From a virus: a stretch of DNA of 27,006 nucleotides. Positions 6,977-14,840 of the stretch are shown in pieces. The first letter of the stretch is position 1, and each line of letters starts with the position of its first letter. The notes beneath the pieces were generated by a model that was given only the letters and a program-made list of their open reading frames with translations, did no database searches and was not told the DNA's origin. The stretch spans positions 1 to 27,006 of the IMG/VR virus record IMGVR_UViG_3300007516_000116; one strand, given 5' to 3'. Made by a program: the position numbers and the translations under genes.

Positions 6977-8176
6977 ATGGCCACAGCCAAAACGAAAGCA
7001 GCGCCAAAACCCGCTAAAGTAACGAAGAAGCAGGTTGCAGTGCATCGGGCCAAAGTGTCTCGTGATAACAGCCCAAATTGGACCGGCGCCGAATATTGGA
7101 CCGGTGAACAGTTTACGAAACAATTCCATGTTACTATGGAACATTACCGCTTTGAGTCAAGCATTAAAGCAATGCGCCCAAACATCCTCGAATGGATGGA
7201 ATTGCATAAGTTTGTTAAGGACGACATTGTTGCATTCCGTAAACTCAAAGACACTCGCCTATCCTCAACGATGTGCTCAATTGCAGCATGTTTGCTACGT
7301 GGTATGCCGCTTGTTCACGAAGGCTTCAACGCAGGCAAAGACACATCAAATTGGCTCCGTGCAGAGGTAATTCTTGCTCTTGCAGCCGGAGCAAATGATA
7401 CAGACGACGAAGTAAGTGATGTTCCTGTAATTGCAAAAACAACAATCCAAGATCGACTTGCTGACAAGTTTAGTGAAGCAATGGGCGAAATTGAAGGCGG
7501 CATTGACACTTACTTTACAGAAGGCAAAGCGTTCTCTGCATTTAAGTTACTGTCGGGACAAAATATTGCAGTTCAATTTGCCACAAAGATTCCCAACCTA
7601 ATTCAACCACGCATTAACGAGCTAACCGAATTGCTCGTGGGCAAAGATAGCCAACTAATGGAAGCATACAGTCATCTTTCCAAGAAAGAAGTGAAAGATG
7701 CAATCAAGTTTTATGAGAACATCATAAACGACGCAATGGTTTATAAAACAAGCAAAATTGCCACTCGTGCTAAGCCGGTGCGTAAGGCAGTGCCACCCGA
7801 AAAACAAGTGCGTGGTCTAAAGTTTCTCAAAGAGTTTGCAGCACTAGGCCTTAAAAGTATCGCACCAACTGATATTTTGGGTGTAAGCGAACTTTGGGTG
7901 TTCAACACAAAAACCCGCAAAATTGGACGATTCACAGTACCAATGCATGGCGACATGGCAATCGGAACACTTGGAGTCAAAGGCAGTGCAATAGTCGGCT
8001 ACGACGAACTGAAAAGCACTTGCAAAACGCTCCGCAAGCCAGATGTACAGCTGAAAGAGTTCAAGGCATGCGGGAAGCCACAGCTTCGTAAGTTTATGGA
8101 CACTATCAAAAGCGTTGAGACCAAGCTTAAAGGCCGTATTTCACCAGAAACCATACTGCTCCGTGCCATCAAGTAG
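6977..8176 (+). CDS. Unknown protein, 399 aa, from a host-type promoter
   Basis: ATG 6977 follows GGAG by about 7 nt. The first ~25 residues are Lys/Ala-rich (MATAKTKAAPKPAKVTKKQ), typical of a flexible basic tail that could touch nucleic acid. The middle is helical, and the last ~100 residues contain ELWVFNTKTRKIGRF, GVKGSAIVGYDE and TCKTLRKPDVQLKEF. I have seen this C-terminal pattern in uncharacterised proteins of marine T4-like phages, but know no function. No transmembrane or signal segment is present. The near-consensus sigma70 promoter suggests early expression even though it sits among late genes. Read-through into gp13 would meet the hairpin at 8187-8217. Confidence 0.8.
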   Translation: MATAKTKAAPKPAKVTKKQVAVHRAKVSRDNSPNWTGAEYWTGEQFTKQFHVTMEHYRFESSIKAMRPNILEWMELHKFVKDDIVAFRKLKDTRLSSTMCSIAACLLRGMPLVHEGFNAGKDTSNWLRAEVILALAAGANDTDDEVSDVPVIAKTTIQDRLADKFSEAMGEIEGGIDTYFTEGKAFSAFKLLSGQNIAVQFATKIPNLIQPRINELTELLVGKDSQLMEAYSHLSKKEVKDAIKFYENIINDAMVYKTSKIATRAKPVRKAVPPEKQVRGLKFLKEFAALGLKSIAPTDILGVSELWVFNTKTRKIGRFTVPMHGDMAIGTLGVKGSAIVGYDELKSTCKTLRKPDVQLKEFKACGKPQLRKFMDTIKSVETKLKGRISPETILLRAIK

Positions 8177-8186
8177 CAATAGCATC

Positions 8187-8217
8187 GTGTCTCCTATAAA
8201 TACAATATAGGAGACAC
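8187..8217 (+). promoter_or_regulatory. RBS-sequestering hairpin with embedded late promoter before gene 13
   Basis: A perfect 12-bp stem, GTGTCTCCTATA (8187-8198) and TATAGGAGACAC (8206-8217), has a 7-nt loop. The 3' arm holds AGGAG (8209-8213), the ribosome site for ATG 8222. The T4 late consensus TATAAATA lies at 8195-8202 across the 5' arm and loop. Transcripts starting there would begin near 8208-8209 and lack the 5' arm, leaving the ribosome site free; read-through RNA would hide it. No T-run follows, so it is not a standard terminator. Confidence 0.8.
8195..8202 (+). promoter_or_regulatory. T4-type late promoter TATAAATA for gene 13
   Basis: An exact match to the T4 late -10 octamer, 19 nt before the gp13 ATG, inside the hairpin described at 8187-8217. 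Confidence 0.75.
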
Positions 8218-8221
8218 ATTC

Positions 8222-8977
8222 ATGACCAGCACTGACAAAACACATTACCGCGCTAAAGTAGCAAAATATATTGAGCTAAATTTGGGTGCTGGCCTCGTGG
8301 ATGTTGAGTTTGATGCCGAGCATTTAGACATGTCGCTAGATCGTGCTCTTGCTAAATATCGCCAGCGTTCTTCCAGAGCAGTAGAAGAAAGTTACATGGT
8401 ACTCAACCTAACAAAAGGTGAGTCAAATTACTATCTTCCAGAAGAAGTAATTAATGTACGCACAATTTACCGTCGAGGCATTGGAACATCAGGTGGTACT
8501 GGAACAAGCTTTGATCCATTTGCTGCGGCATTCGCAAACATGTATATGCTTAACGCGTCGGGCAGTCAAGGGCTAGCTACATTTGAACTATACATGGGCA
8601 AACTTGAATTGTTGGGCCGCATGTTTGGGGCACACCTTACTTTCGTATATAATCCAGTTAGCCATATGCTAAGTATTACCCGCAATATCAAGGCAGACGA
8701 ACCAGTTGTCCTGCAAACATACAACTACAAGCCCGACGAAATGATTATTGCTGATCCAAGCTCGGGTCCGTGGATTAAAGATTACGCCCTTGCTGTGGCA
8801 AAGATGTTACTTGGACAAGCCCGTAGTAAGTTCACTACATTAGCCGGTCCACAAGGCGGAGTTACCTTAAATGGTGCAGAATTGCTTGCACAAGGGCAGG
8901 CTGAGATTGTACAACTTGAAGAAGATATTCGCAACTTCTGCGATGGCGGCACGCCTCCAAGTTTTTTGTTTGGTTAG
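8222..8977 (+). CDS. 13: Neck protein, T4 gp13-like
   Basis: The 251-aa protein carries the gp13 pattern of T4-like phages: [20 protein letters not shown] (residues 37-56), [45 protein letters not shown], and [20 protein letters not shown] near the end. In T4, gp13 and gp14 together complete the head and form the site for tail joining. AGGAG 8 nt before the ATG is hidden in a hairpin that a late transcript would lack. The gene is on the plus strand while its partner gp14 is on the minus strand 2 kb upstream. The TAG stop overlaps the stop of the minus-strand GIY-YIG gene by 3 bases (8974-8977 region). Confidence 0.87.
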   Translation: MTSTDKTHYRAKVAKYIELNLGAGLVDVEFDAEHLDMSLDRALAKYRQRSSRAVEESYMVLNLTKGESNYYLPEEVINVRTIYRRGIGTSGGTGTSFDPFAAAFANMYMLNASGSQGLATFELYMGKLELLGRMFGAHLTFVYNPVSHMLSITRNIKADEPVVLQTYNYKPDEMIIADPSSGPWIKDYALAVAKMLLGQARSKFTTLAGPQGGVTLNGAELLAQGQAEIVQLEEDIRNFCDGGTPPSFLFG

Positions 8978-9663
8978 AGACTCCTTTTATTAAGATGCCG
9001 TTTCTTTGCAGCGGCACTCATCTTCTGTTTAGCTTCTTCAGTATGAGGAAGGCGGGGCCTTGCTAAATCTCTAATCTTCTGTTTAGCTTCTTCAGTATGA
9101 GGAATCCGTAATTTTTGTTTAAATTCTTCTGAACGAATTATACCTATTAGCCTTCCTTTGTTTGCAGAACCTATTTTCTGTTTAGTTTCTTCAGACCGAG
9201 GGCCTCTTATCTTACCCCTTTGCGCGTCACTTATCTTCTGCTTGGTTGCGTCGGTCATTTGTTGTTTAGCAACACTCATCTTCTGTTTAGTTTCTTCTGA
9301 ATGAGGAGTCCGTACTCGACTCTTATGAAATTCGCTTGCCTGCTGACGAGATTCAATTGAACGAATTGACCCTCCCCCACCTTCGCCGCCATCTGTACGA
9401 TTATTAAGGATTCCATTGCCACTATCTTTTCTTCCATACCACCTTATTAAGCGGCGTTCGATTGCCAACGCACCAACTTCAGTTAAATTCGTTTCAAGTA
9501 ATACGATGCAGGATTTTTCTTTTGGACTTCCCTTACGATAAGCTCGGTAAGCCTGCCCCTTACCGATATAGTACGGAGTTCCTGCTTTTGCGGTAATCGA
9601 ATCATGTTTTCTAATCCATGCATACACATAGAAAATTGTTTTATAAATAGCTTTGTTGGTCAT
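8974..9663 (-). CDS. Free-standing GIY-YIG homing endonuclease with NUMOD3 repeats (copy 2)
   Basis: The 229-aa protein has [41 protein letters not shown] with catalytic Glu, and [12 protein letters not shown], nearly the same core as the copy at 6327-6890. It has an insertion after the first strand ([10 protein letters not shown]). Six or more NUMOD3-type repeats follow ([32 protein letters not shown] and others), making its DNA-binding tail longer than copy 1. It ends tail to tail with gp13. Its upstream region (late-type motif, hairpin, AAGG site, MTNK codons) is almost the same as that of the third endonuclease at 20445. A free-standing homing role, targeting sites near gp13 in related phages, is the natural inference. 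Confidence 0.9.
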   Translation of the reverse strand: MTNKAIYKTIFYVYAWIRKHDSITAKAGTPYYIGKGQAYRAYRKGSPKEKSCIVLLETNLTEVGALAIERRLIRWYGRKDSGNGILNNRTDGGEGGGGSIRSIESRQQASEFHKSRVRTPHSEETKQKMSVAKQQMTDATKQKISDAQRGKIRGPRSEETKQKIGSANKGRLIGIIRSEEFKQKLRIPHTEEAKQKIRDLARPRLPHTEEAKQKMSAAAKKRHLNKRSL

Positions 9664-9735
9664 ATAATCCTTAATACGGTTGACTAATGACAGCGGTATT
9701 ACAAGTACGCGGCTGTCACCTATTCTATTTAGTCA
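9652..9735 (-). repeat. Shared endonuclease 5' cassette, copy A (late-type motif, hairpin, RBS, MTNK)
   Basis: On the minus strand this 84-nt segment matches 20371-20456 in three exact blocks of about 25, 18 and 22 nt. The blocks hold TGACTAAATAG, the stem arms TGACAGC/GCTGTCA and TGACTAA/TTAGTCA, the TAAGGA ribosome site and the first four codons. The hairpin loop and a short spacer differ. It contains the late-type CTAAATA at 9726-9732. Confidence 0.88.
9726..9732 (-). promoter_or_regulatory. T4-like late promoter motif CTAAATA for GIY-YIG copy 2
   Basis: CTAAATA on the minus strand lies in the 5' arm of the cassette hairpin, about 60 nt before the ATG at 9663. The identical context occurs before the third endonuclease gene. 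Confidence 0.45.
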
Positions 9736-9751
9736 TTTGGTTAAACTCCTA

Positions 9752-9780
9752 TTGCAATTTTACAATAGTCATGCTAATAT
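9752..9780 (+). promoter_or_regulatory. Extended -10 sigma70-type promoter abutting the gp1 ATG
   Basis: TTGCAA (9752-9757), a 17-nt spacer, and TAATAT (9775-9780) preceded by TG-C, an extended -10. Only 5 nt (AGTGA) separate the -10 from ATG 9786, and no Shine-Dalgarno is present, so the mRNA is predicted to be leaderless. Confidence 0.65.
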
Positions 9781-9785
9781 AGTGA

Positions 9786-10409
9786 ATGACTAAACAAATT
9801 CTTGGCCTTGTTGGCTTCATTGGATCCGGAAAAGACACCGCTGCTGATTACTTTGTAAACAACCATTGGTTTCGTAGAGACTCGTTTGCAGCACCATTAA
9901 AGGACGCAGTTGCCGCAGTCTTTGGGTGGGATCGTACTATGCTCGAGGGGCTAACAAAGGAAGCACGAGAAAAGCGAGAGCAAGTTGACCCATGGTGGGC
10001 AAATCGCTTAAACCTTCCGCAACTAACACCACGCTACATTTTGCAATATTGGGGCACAGAAGTTTTCAGACAAGGATTTCACGACGACATTTGGATAGCA
10101 AGTTTAGAAGCAAGACTTATAAACACGCATGACAACATTGTAATATCAGATTGTCGGTTCCCAAATGAGATTAGGGCGATTAAAAATGTAGGCGGCAAAG
10201 TATATTGGGTGCAACGTGGACCCTTACCGGCATGGTATACAACAGCATTAGATGCTAATAGCGGCCATCCAGCAGCAATAGTTGAATTAAGAAGATTAGG
10301 TATCCATGTGTCTGAAACTGCATGGGTAGGAACCGACTTTGACGGCATCATTGACAATAATTCAACGCTTGATGCATTGTATACCCAACTATCAACGATT
10401 GTCCGCTAA
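9786..10409 (+). CDS. 1: Deoxynucleoside monophosphate kinase, T4 gp1-like
   Basis: The 207-aa protein begins with a P-loop, GFIGSGKDT (residues 10-18), followed by AADYF and FAAPLKDAVAAVFGWD, the layout of T4 gp1. RYILQYWGTEVFR and IVISDCRFPNEIRAIKNVGG are the lid and Walker-B-like parts. In T4 this enzyme phosphorylates dGMP, dTMP and hydroxymethyl-dCMP to feed DNA synthesis. No Shine-Dalgarno precedes the ATG, and the -10 element ends only 5 nt upstream. The following gp18 gene has its own promoters, so the kinase may be a single-gene unit placed between neck and tail genes. Confidence 0.88.
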   Translation: MTKQILGLVGFIGSGKDTAADYFVNNHWFRRDSFAAPLKDAVAAVFGWDRTMLEGLTKEAREKREQVDPWWANRLNLPQLTPRYILQYWGTEVFRQGFHDDIWIASLEARLINTHDNIVISDCRFPNEIRAIKNVGGKVYWVQRGPLPAWYTTALDANSGHPAAIVELRRLGIHVSETAWVGTDFDGIIDNNSTLDALYTQLSTIVR

Positions 10410-10427
10410 AAGAAGAATTGCTATAAT
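10399..10427 (+). promoter_or_regulatory. Extended -10 sigma70-type promoter upstream of gp18
   Basis: TTGTCC (10399-10404), a 17-nt spacer, and perfect TATAAT (10422-10427) preceded by TG-C. It overlaps the 3' end of gp1 and lies just before two late-type motifs. Confidence 0.6.
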
Positions 10428-10430
10428 CCG

Positions 10431-10437
10431 CTAAATA
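10431..10437 (+). promoter_or_regulatory. T4-like late promoter motif CTAAATA, first of a tandem pair before gp18
   Basis: CTAAATA lies 29 nt upstream of a second identical motif at 10460. Doubling would suit the sheath gene, one of the most abundant virion proteins. Confidence 0.5.
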
Positions 10438-10459
10438 GGGTCAGAAATGCCAATATGAG

Positions 10460-10466
10460 CTAAATA
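10460..10466 (+). promoter_or_regulatory. T4-like late promoter motif CTAAATA, second of a tandem pair before gp18
   Basis: CTAAATA is followed by a ~40-nt leader with a weak GAGG/CCTC hairpin (10474-10477 with 10486-10489) and the CGGAG ribosome site before ATG 10510. Confidence 0.5.
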
Positions 10467-10509
10467 TCTCTGAGAGGAATGAAAACCTCAAGAATAACGG
10501 AGATATAAT

Positions 10510-12909
10510 ATGGGTCAATTAGTTTCACCAGGCGTAAGCGTTTCGATCATTGACGAGAGTGCGTATGCCTCCGCTGGCAATGGTACAGTTCCAGTTATTG
10601 TTTTAGCAACTCGGTCTAGTAAATACTCCCCCGACGGCACTACAGCAACATACACCACTGCACCTTTTGCCCTTAAACCACTAGTCATAACAAGTCAACG
10701 AGAGCTTGTTCAATTGTATGGTGAACCAAGCTTTACCATTGTTGATGGTACACCAATCCACGGACACGAATTAAATGAATACGGCTTATTGGCTGCATAC
10801 TACTATTTAGGCATCGCGAATCGTGTTGTTATAGTGCGTGCTGATTTGGATATGGGACAAATGGAGCCAACAGCTACTGCGCCGCGTGGCATTCCTGTAG
10901 ATGGGCAATATTGGATAAATTCTGCAACTAGTTCGCACGGCATATTTGTAGCAGACGCCAATGGAGACTGGGTCAAGAAAGAGTTGGTTGTATTAGAGAT
11001 TGAAAACTCTGAAGTCCAAAACGATAGTGCAGGAGTCAATGGCGACTTTGGAATCGGGCTTACGATTTCAAATACTGCTAGGACATTGTGGAAGAAGGTT
11101 GCCGGAGTATGGGAAGAGGTTACAGTCGGGGTTACCGTTGCACCTCACTACGATATCCCAACCGGTGCCAATGCCGCTGCAGGTGCAATATGGTTTAACA
11201 CAACAAGTTTTGCTGGCGGATTGGATTTACAGGTATACAGGTACTCGTCAGCAACACAAAGCTGGGTCCTTCAACAAGTTGGCCCAACTTCACCGTCACA
11301 ATTAGTGGCGTTTGAAAGCAGTACTGGTGATATCGACGCTACTGCATTGTTTGGCGACCAGCTAGTAACTGGTTCACTGTATATTCAATATGATATAAAC
11401 CCATTGGCATATAGGATCATGCGTTGGATTGGCGACAGCTGGGTAATGCAAGCAATCCCAGCTGCCACCTTAACACCACCAGGGCCAATGGTCAACGGCA
11501 CATTGTGGTACGATGCTGGCACAAACATCGACGTCTATGTTAAGGCAACGGTAAATAATACGCCTGTATGGAAACCAGTAGTATCGGCATTAGCTAATAC
11601 TACATCACCTGCCAGCCCATCAAATGGTGATGTATGGGTTGACACCAATGACATGGCAAACTACCCAATGTTAAAAGTATGGGACGGTAGTGCATGGGTT
11701 ACCAAAGACAATTCTGATCAAACAACTCCAAATGGTTGCTTGTTTGCAGACCTAACAGCAACAGCCGGGGATACAACCGGTGCAGAAGGTGGGGCAACTT
11801 CAATGGATCTTGATGTACCAAACCCAGCGTTTTTCCCCAACGGTATGTTATTTTGGAACAGTGCAGTAAGTTCTGGTAACATTAAGAAGTGGAATGCAGC
11901 ATTAGGAGTCTGGCAAACAGAATCTGGCAACATTGACTCGGGCTCATTGGCCGGTGCTCCGTACATGTTTGACAAGGCGCAACGCCGCGTAGTTGTTAAA
12001 CGTTTACAAGCAGCCTTGACCTCTAATGATGCATTACGTGCAGAAACATTGCAGTTTAATATTATTGCTACACCAGGATATGTTGAATGTATTGACGAGA
12101 TGGTTACACTAAATGTAGACCGCAAAGAAACAGCGTTTGTTATTGCAGATACCCCAATGAAATCATCTACACGGATGGCCGACATGGTATCGTGGTCGCT
12201 CGGTACAAATGCAGGCACAAATGGTGCAGCAGGCCTTGTTACACGTAGTCCGGGCGCAGCAATTTACTTCCCAAGTGGATTGTCAACTGACCTTGATGGC
12301 AACGACGTAGCAGTTCCTGCAAGTCATGCAGTATTGCGTGCCATTGCTTATAACGACCAAGTTTCATATCCATGGTTTGCACCCGCTGGATTAACACGCG
12401 GTTCGTTAAGTGGTATTAGTAATCTTGGCGTTGTTAATGCAGAGAATGAGTTTGTGCCATTGGCATTGAATCAAGGTCAGCGCGATGTACTGTACACAAA
12501 CAACATCAATCCACTTGTTAACTTCCCGGGACAAGGGTTGTATGTATGGGGCCAAAAGACATTAAGTCCGTTGGCATCTGCGTTGGATCGTGTTAACGTT
12601 GGTCGTTTGCTAGCATATCTACGTGGACAGTTTGACATTATTGCTCGTCCGTTCATCTTTGAACCAAATGATCAAAATACACGCAATCGTATTCTTGCAG
12701 TGTACAATGGATTCCTAGCCGACATGTTCACAAAGCGTGCTGTATATGACTTCTTGGTAGTATGTGATAGCGGTAACAATACGCCTTCTAGAATTGACAG
12801 AAATGAGCTGTATATTGATATTGCAATCGAGCCAGTTAAAGCTGCTGAATTTATTTACATTCCAGTTCGAGTTGTTAACACTGGCGCGATCGCCAATGGC
12901 ACTAAATAA
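10510..12909 (+). CDS. 18: Contractile tail sheath protein, T4 gp18-like
   Basis: The start MGQLVSPGVSVSIIDES and the C-terminal third (VNVGRLLAYLRGQFDIIARP, NRILAVYNGFLADMF, ELYIDIAIEPVKAAEFI) are the sheath subunit signatures that hold the interlocking sheath mesh. At 799 aa it is longer than T4 gp18 (659 aa). The excess lies in about residues 125-480, which hold six imperfect repeats of a P-x-x-G-x-x-W-(Y/F/V)-(N/D) ... W module (for example DGQYWIN, NGTLWYD, NGDVWVDTN, NGMLFWN), probably exposed domains on the sheath surface. CGGAG precedes the ATG. One sigma70-type and two late-type promoters lie upstream. The stop codon is part of the late motif of gp19. Confidence 0.95.
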   Translation: MGQLVSPGVSVSIIDESAYASAGNGTVPVIVLATRSSKYSPDGTTATYTTAPFALKPLVITSQRELVQLYGEPSFTIVDGTPIHGHELNEYGLLAAYYYLGIANRVVIVRADLDMGQMEPTATAPRGIPVDGQYWINSATSSHGIFVADANGDWVKKELVVLEIENSEVQNDSAGVNGDFGIGLTISNTARTLWKKVAGVWEEVTVGVTVAPHYDIPTGANAAAGAIWFNTTSFAGGLDLQVYRYSSATQSWVLQQVGPTSPSQLVAFESSTGDIDATALFGDQLVTGSLYIQYDINPLAYRIMRWIGDSWVMQAIPAATLTPPGPMVNGTLWYDAGTNIDVYVKATVNNTPVWKPVVSALANTTSPASPSNGDVWVDTNDMANYPMLKVWDGSAWVTKDNSDQTTPNGCLFADLTATAGDTTGAEGGATSMDLDVPNPAFFPNGMLFWNSAVSSGNIKKWNAALGVWQTESGNIDSGSLAGAPYMFDKAQRRVVVKRLQAALTSNDALRAETLQFNIIATPGYVECIDEMVTLNVDRKETAFVIADTPMKSSTRMADMVSWSLGTNAGTNGAAGLVTRSPGAAIYFPSGLSTDLDGNDVAVPASHAVLRAIAYNDQVSYPWFAPAGLTRGSLSGISNLGVVNAENEFVPLALNQGQRDVLYTNNINPLVNFPGQGLYVWGQKTLSPLASALDRVNVGRLLAYLRGQFDIIARPFIFEPNDQNTRNRILAVYNGFLADMFTKRAVYDFLVVCDSGNNTPSRIDRNELYIDIAIEPVKAAEFIYIPVRVVNTGAIANGTK
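12902..12908 (+). promoter_or_regulatory. T4-like late promoter motif CTAAATA overlapping the gp18 stop
   Basis: The last codons of gp18, ACT AAA TAA, contain CTAAATA. ATG 12928 is 19 nt downstream with AAGGGGA between. Confidence 0.5.
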
Positions 12910-12927
12910 CATTAAGGGGAACTGAAA

Positions 12928-13533
12928 ATGGCAAACTTAGACAAATTTAACGTACCAGCAGATGGGATAAGCGGTATTCTGGTACAACCAAAACTAGCGT
13001 ATCGATTCCGGGTGGTATTAACTAATTTCGGTGGCGAAAACTCTCAGAACTTGACAAGCCAAGTAGTGAGCGTTACTCGGCCGAGCTTAACACACGACGA
13101 CATCACAATTGATGTTTACAACTCGCGAATCTTCCTAGCTGGTAAGCACACATGGGATCCGATTACAATTACCGTGCGGGATGACGTAACAGGCGAGGTT
13201 ACAAAGGCAATTGCTCGACAATTACAGCGACAGGTTGATCATACTAATCAAGCAAGTGCTACGAGCGGCTCGGGCTACAAGTTTGGCGCAAAGATTGAGA
13301 ATCTTGACGGCGGCAATGGTGGCGCTGAAGCAGTTCTTGACGGATGGGAATTGGCTGGCTGCTATATCCAGAATGTAAATTACGGCGAAAATAATTACAG
13401 CACCTCTGATGCGCTGACTATTACGCTTACTATCAAGTACGACAATGCTGACCTTGACGTAGGCGGGACCAAGGCTCTTGCAACTGGTGCAGTCGATGGA
13501 CTTGCTACAAACTCTACAGTATCTGGATTCTAA
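12928..13533 (+). CDS. 19: Tail tube protein, T4 gp19-like
   Basis: The 201-aa protein follows the sheath gene, as in T4. It has AYRFRVVLTNFGG (about residues 25-37), SVTRPSLTHDDITIDVYNSR (48-67), HTWDPITITVRDDVTGEV and the C-terminal strand DALTITLTIKYDNADLD, the two-sheet hexamer-forming tube fold. It should polymerise into the inner tube through which DNA passes. AAGGGGA lies 7-8 nt upstream of the ATG. Two hairpins follow the gene, the second with a T-run, so the sheath-tube unit probably ends there. Confidence 0.9.
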   Translation: MANLDKFNVPADGISGILVQPKLAYRFRVVLTNFGGENSQNLTSQVVSVTRPSLTHDDITIDVYNSRIFLAGKHTWDPITITVRDDVTGEVTKAIARQLQRQVDHTNQASATSGSGYKFGAKIENLDGGNGGAEAVLDGWELAGCYIQNVNYGENNYSTSDALTITLTIKYDNADLDVGGTKALATGAVDGLATNSTVSGF

Positions 13534-13571
13534 TACTTAACCCATAGTGTTAATCCAAGATGATAAGTAGT

Positions 13572-13589
13572 GTAAGCAGGAATGCTTAC
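13572..13589 (+). other. Hairpin with GGAA tetraloop downstream of gp19
   Basis: GTAAGCA (13572-13578) and TGCTTAC (13583-13589) pair perfectly around GGAA, a GNRA-type tetraloop. No T-run follows directly, so it may stabilise the 3' end of the sheath/tube mRNA or support the terminator 15 nt downstream. Confidence 0.65.
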
Positions 13590-13604
13590 CCTTATTAGGA
13601 GAAC

Positions 13605-13627
13605 AAAGGGTGAGAAATCACCCTTTT
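13605..13627 (+). terminator. Rho-independent terminator after gp19
   Basis: AAAGGGTGA (13605-13613) pairs with TCACCCTTT (13618-13626) around a GAAA tetraloop and ends in TTTT (13624-13627). It lies only 11 nt before ATG 13638, and an AGGAG (13597-13601) lies just upstream of the stem. Confidence 0.8.
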
Positions 13628-13637
13628 CTATGAACAT

Positions 13638-14840
13638 ATGGCATTTACAAATTTAGCAACAAGCGCAATTCTAAGTGGGAAGCAAGTAAACAGCGGCCCA
13701 CTTAGTGTTGGCATCCCTTATTTGAAATTTGCATGGACAGTTGACATAGTTAACATCGATGGATTTAATTTAAAAACTCCACTTGTCGCAAAAACTCCAC
13801 TTGTCGCAAAAACATGCGAACTACCGCGGTGGTCAATTACCACCGAAGTTGTAAATGTATACAACCATAAAACACTAGTACAAACAAAATTCAATTATGA
13901 ACCGATTGCTATTAGCTTCTATGACCAAGCAAATAATTTCGTGGAAAACAGAATTTGGGATTATGTTGCAAATAATTTTGATGCAAATGATGGCAGTAAA
14001 CAGGCAAAGCTCACACCATTAAAAATCATTATTACGATGAAGAGTCTGGCAGGAGACGGTTCTGCTGATAGAACTTATACACTTGGCAATGCGTACATAA
14101 CAGATGCGCAACATGATACTGCTGATTATGCAAGTAGTGAACCGGTATTATGGACAATAACAGTACGTTACGAAACATTAGATACTGAAATGTATGCCAA
14201 ACCACCGAAGACAATTGCAACAGGTATAGCCTCTGCTCCAAAGCCTGTACTAAGACAAATTGCCCTTGCTAGTGATGTTTCTGCTGATGTATTAGAAGAC
14301 TGGAAAAATGATCCATTGGATAAAAAAGCCGCAGATGACATGCTTGTTAGAATGCAGGCCAGCACCAACACTGCTAAACCAGCAACAACAGCATGGCCAG
14401 ATGGGTTGAAGAAGAGCACATTAACGGGCGTATATAAAGACAACGCCGGAAACACATACGGCTTACAAAAAGGACCGGCGCTTGAGAGATATCTTGCAGG
14501 GACGCCAACAGGACCGTCTGGATTGCCTAAGCCTATTCAGCCAGCAACCGTGGTGAATCCAAGTGCTGGCATCAACACGCCCAAAGTAGCACCAGCAGTG
14601 CAGCCGTCCCAACCATCAACAGCAGCCGAGGACGCACCGTTTACTAAACAGCTTGCAGCCAGCGAAGCAAAAACTGAGCCACGCCTTGAAGCCAACGCAG
14701 CCAGCGTTCGAGCAGCCGACCCCGGCCAAGCGCAGAAGAATGAGGCAAACATACAAGCAGCAAGGGAGCAACAAGCAATTCTAAGTGGCGGCTCTTCGAC
14801 CATTGTTGGTAGTCGAAGAGGCACATCTTATGCAACGTAA
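13638..14840 (+). CDS. Second tail-tube-like protein with long disordered tail
   Basis: The first ~195 residues resemble a tail tube domain: YLKFAWTVDIVNIDGF, TCELPRWSITTEVVNVYNHK, NYEPIAISFYDQANNFVENR, GNAYITDAQHDTADYASSEP and WTITVRYETLD. The remaining ~200 residues are rich in Ala, Pro, Lys and Gln (SAGINTPKVAPAVQPSQPST and similar) and look unstructured. T4-like tails have tube-related proteins that start or end the tube (gp54, gp48, gp3); this could be such a protein, but I cannot say which. An exact 18-bp duplication gives TPLVAK twice at about residues 47-58. No Shine-Dalgarno is at the usual distance: AGGAG is 36 nt upstream, with the terminator hairpin between it and the ATG. Confidence 0.75.
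   Translation: MAFTNLATSAILSGKQVNSGPLSVGIPYLKFAWTVDIVNIDGFNLKTPLVAKTPLVAKTCELPRWSITTEVVNVYNHKTLVQTKFNYEPIAISFYDQANNFVENRIWDYVANNFDANDGSKQAKLTPLKIIITMKSLAGDGSADRTYTLGNAYITDAQHDTADYASSEPVLWTITVRYETLDTEMYAKPPKTIATGIASAPKPVLRQIALASDVSADVLEDWKNDPLDKKAADDMLVRMQASTNTAKPATTAWPDGLKKSTLTGVYKDNAGNTYGLQKGPALERYLAGTPTGPSGLPKPIQPATVVNPSAGINTPKVAPAVQPSQPSTAAEDAPFTKQLAASEAKTEPRLEANAASVRAADPGQAQKNEANIQAAREQQAILSGGSSTIVGSRRGTSYAT
13772..13807 (+). repeat. Exact 18-bp tandem duplication (TPLVAK twice)
   Basis: Two identical 18-bp units, 13772-13789 and 13790-13807, add six in-frame residues just before the conserved CELPRW of the tube-like domain. The exact identity suggests a recent slippage event. Confidence 0.9.

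Noticed and set aside
8990-9330. CRISPR-like regular repeats
   Set aside because: The repeats are codons of NUMOD3 motifs, vary in length and sequence, and are inside an open frame.
9642-9649. Exact TATAAATA on the plus strand
   Set aside because: It lies inside the start of the minus-strand GIY-YIG gene (codons for AIYK) and would transcribe away from that gene, more than 130 nt before gp1, which has its own promoter. Chance in AT-rich coding DNA is more likely.
6327-9663. Group I intron or intein hosting the GIY-YIG genes
   Set aside because: The flanking genes gp13 and gp14 appear intact, no split reading frame or splice-domain motif is seen, and the endonucleases are on their own transcripts.
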